Shown here one piece after another: positions 24,423 through 24,500 of a stretch of 24,500 nucleotides of DNA (within the stretch, counting starts at the first letter, position 1; each line of letters begins with the position of its first letter). Position numbers and translations under genes: made by a program. The notes beneath the pieces were generated by a model. The model saw nothing but the letters and a program-made list of their open reading frames with translations. It did not search any database and had not been told where the DNA came from. The stretch covers positions 1 through 24,500 of the forward strand of contig JACMQD010000300.1 in NCBI GenBank assembly GCA_014377155.1, read 5' to 3'. The stretch is from Herminiimonas sp. GTDB lineage: Bacteria; Pseudomonadota; Gammaproteobacteria; Burkholderiales; Burkholderiaceae.

Positions 24423-24500
24423 TTATTGGTTGCCAGGCAGCGGTGTGTTCAGGTACGGGAAACTCGTCTTGAACGTACTCGCGTCCTTACGTACGCCATC
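24423..24500 (-). CDS. C-terminal end of a probable DUF4331 family protein (cut by window edge)
   Basis: The frame on the - strand from base 24500 to TAA (24425-24423) encodes 25 residues: DGVRKDASTFKTSFPYLN then TPLPGNQ. The D-G-V-x-x-x-x-x-x-F-x-x-x-F-P-Y-L-x-x-P pattern is the typical ending of DUF4331 proteins, which are exported proteins of unknown function. The stop codon is part of the TAAGGAG ribosome site of the lipoprotein gene. With so few residues the family call is tentative, but that a gene ends here is well supported. Confidence 0.6.
   Translation of the reverse strand, partial: DGVRKDASTFKTSFPYLNTPLPGNQ

Overview
The window looks like chromosomal core DNA of a betaproteobacterium in the order Burkholderiales, most likely Oxalobacteraceae. 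This rests on the order cmk-rpsA-ihfB-lapA-lapB-rfaE1-comEA-cysM, the protein sequences, and a groESL operon preceded by both a sigma-32 promoter and a CIRCE operator. Family and genus are inferred from remembered homologues, not from a search. I saw no rRNA, tRNA, CRISPR array, insertion sequence or prophage.

Left part (1-7049, + strand): the 3' end of cmk; rpsA behind a structured leader with no clear Shine-Dalgarno; ihfB and its terminator; lapA and lapB, which control LPS synthesis; a 43-codon ORF that resembles a worn-down N-terminus of UDP-glucose dehydrogenase and overlaps rfaE1 by ATGA; rfaE1 (heptose-7-phosphate kinase); a ComEA-like helix-hairpin-helix protein with a terminator; and cysM. 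Translation, nucleoid architecture and LPS-core supply are the themes.

Middle (7050-12828): a small helix-turn-helix-like gene on the - strand, followed by a 456-base AT-rich gap. Then come a DUF1415 gene (-), yaeQ (+), and a tight - strand operon phnD-phnE-phnC-metallophosphoesterase whose genes overlap by 1 to 4 bases. The phosphoesterase keeps the family's overall motif order but lacks the first metal-binding Asp and His.

Central right (12829-18741, - strand): a five-gene block moxR-DUF58-tgpA-mltB-DUF3047 with gaps of 15 and 2 bases and then two 4-base overlaps. It joins a MoxR/DUF58/membrane-transglutaminase module to a lytic transglycosylase and a secreted DUF3047 protein, so it is probably an envelope-maturation unit.

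Right end (18944-24500): a histone-deacetylase-family amidohydrolase, a circularly permuted GTPase (YlqF/RbgA type) and a hotdog thioesterase-like protein on the + strand. A shared bidirectional terminator follows, then groEL and groES on the - strand with their heat-shock control region. Last are a small Thr/Pro-repeat lipoprotein and the extreme C-terminus of what looks like a DUF4331 protein, cut by the window edge.

The most worthwhile second looks are the ugd-like fossil that may now act as a translational coupler for rfaE1, the rpsA leader, the degenerate phosphoesterase in the phn-type operon, and the five-gene envelope block.
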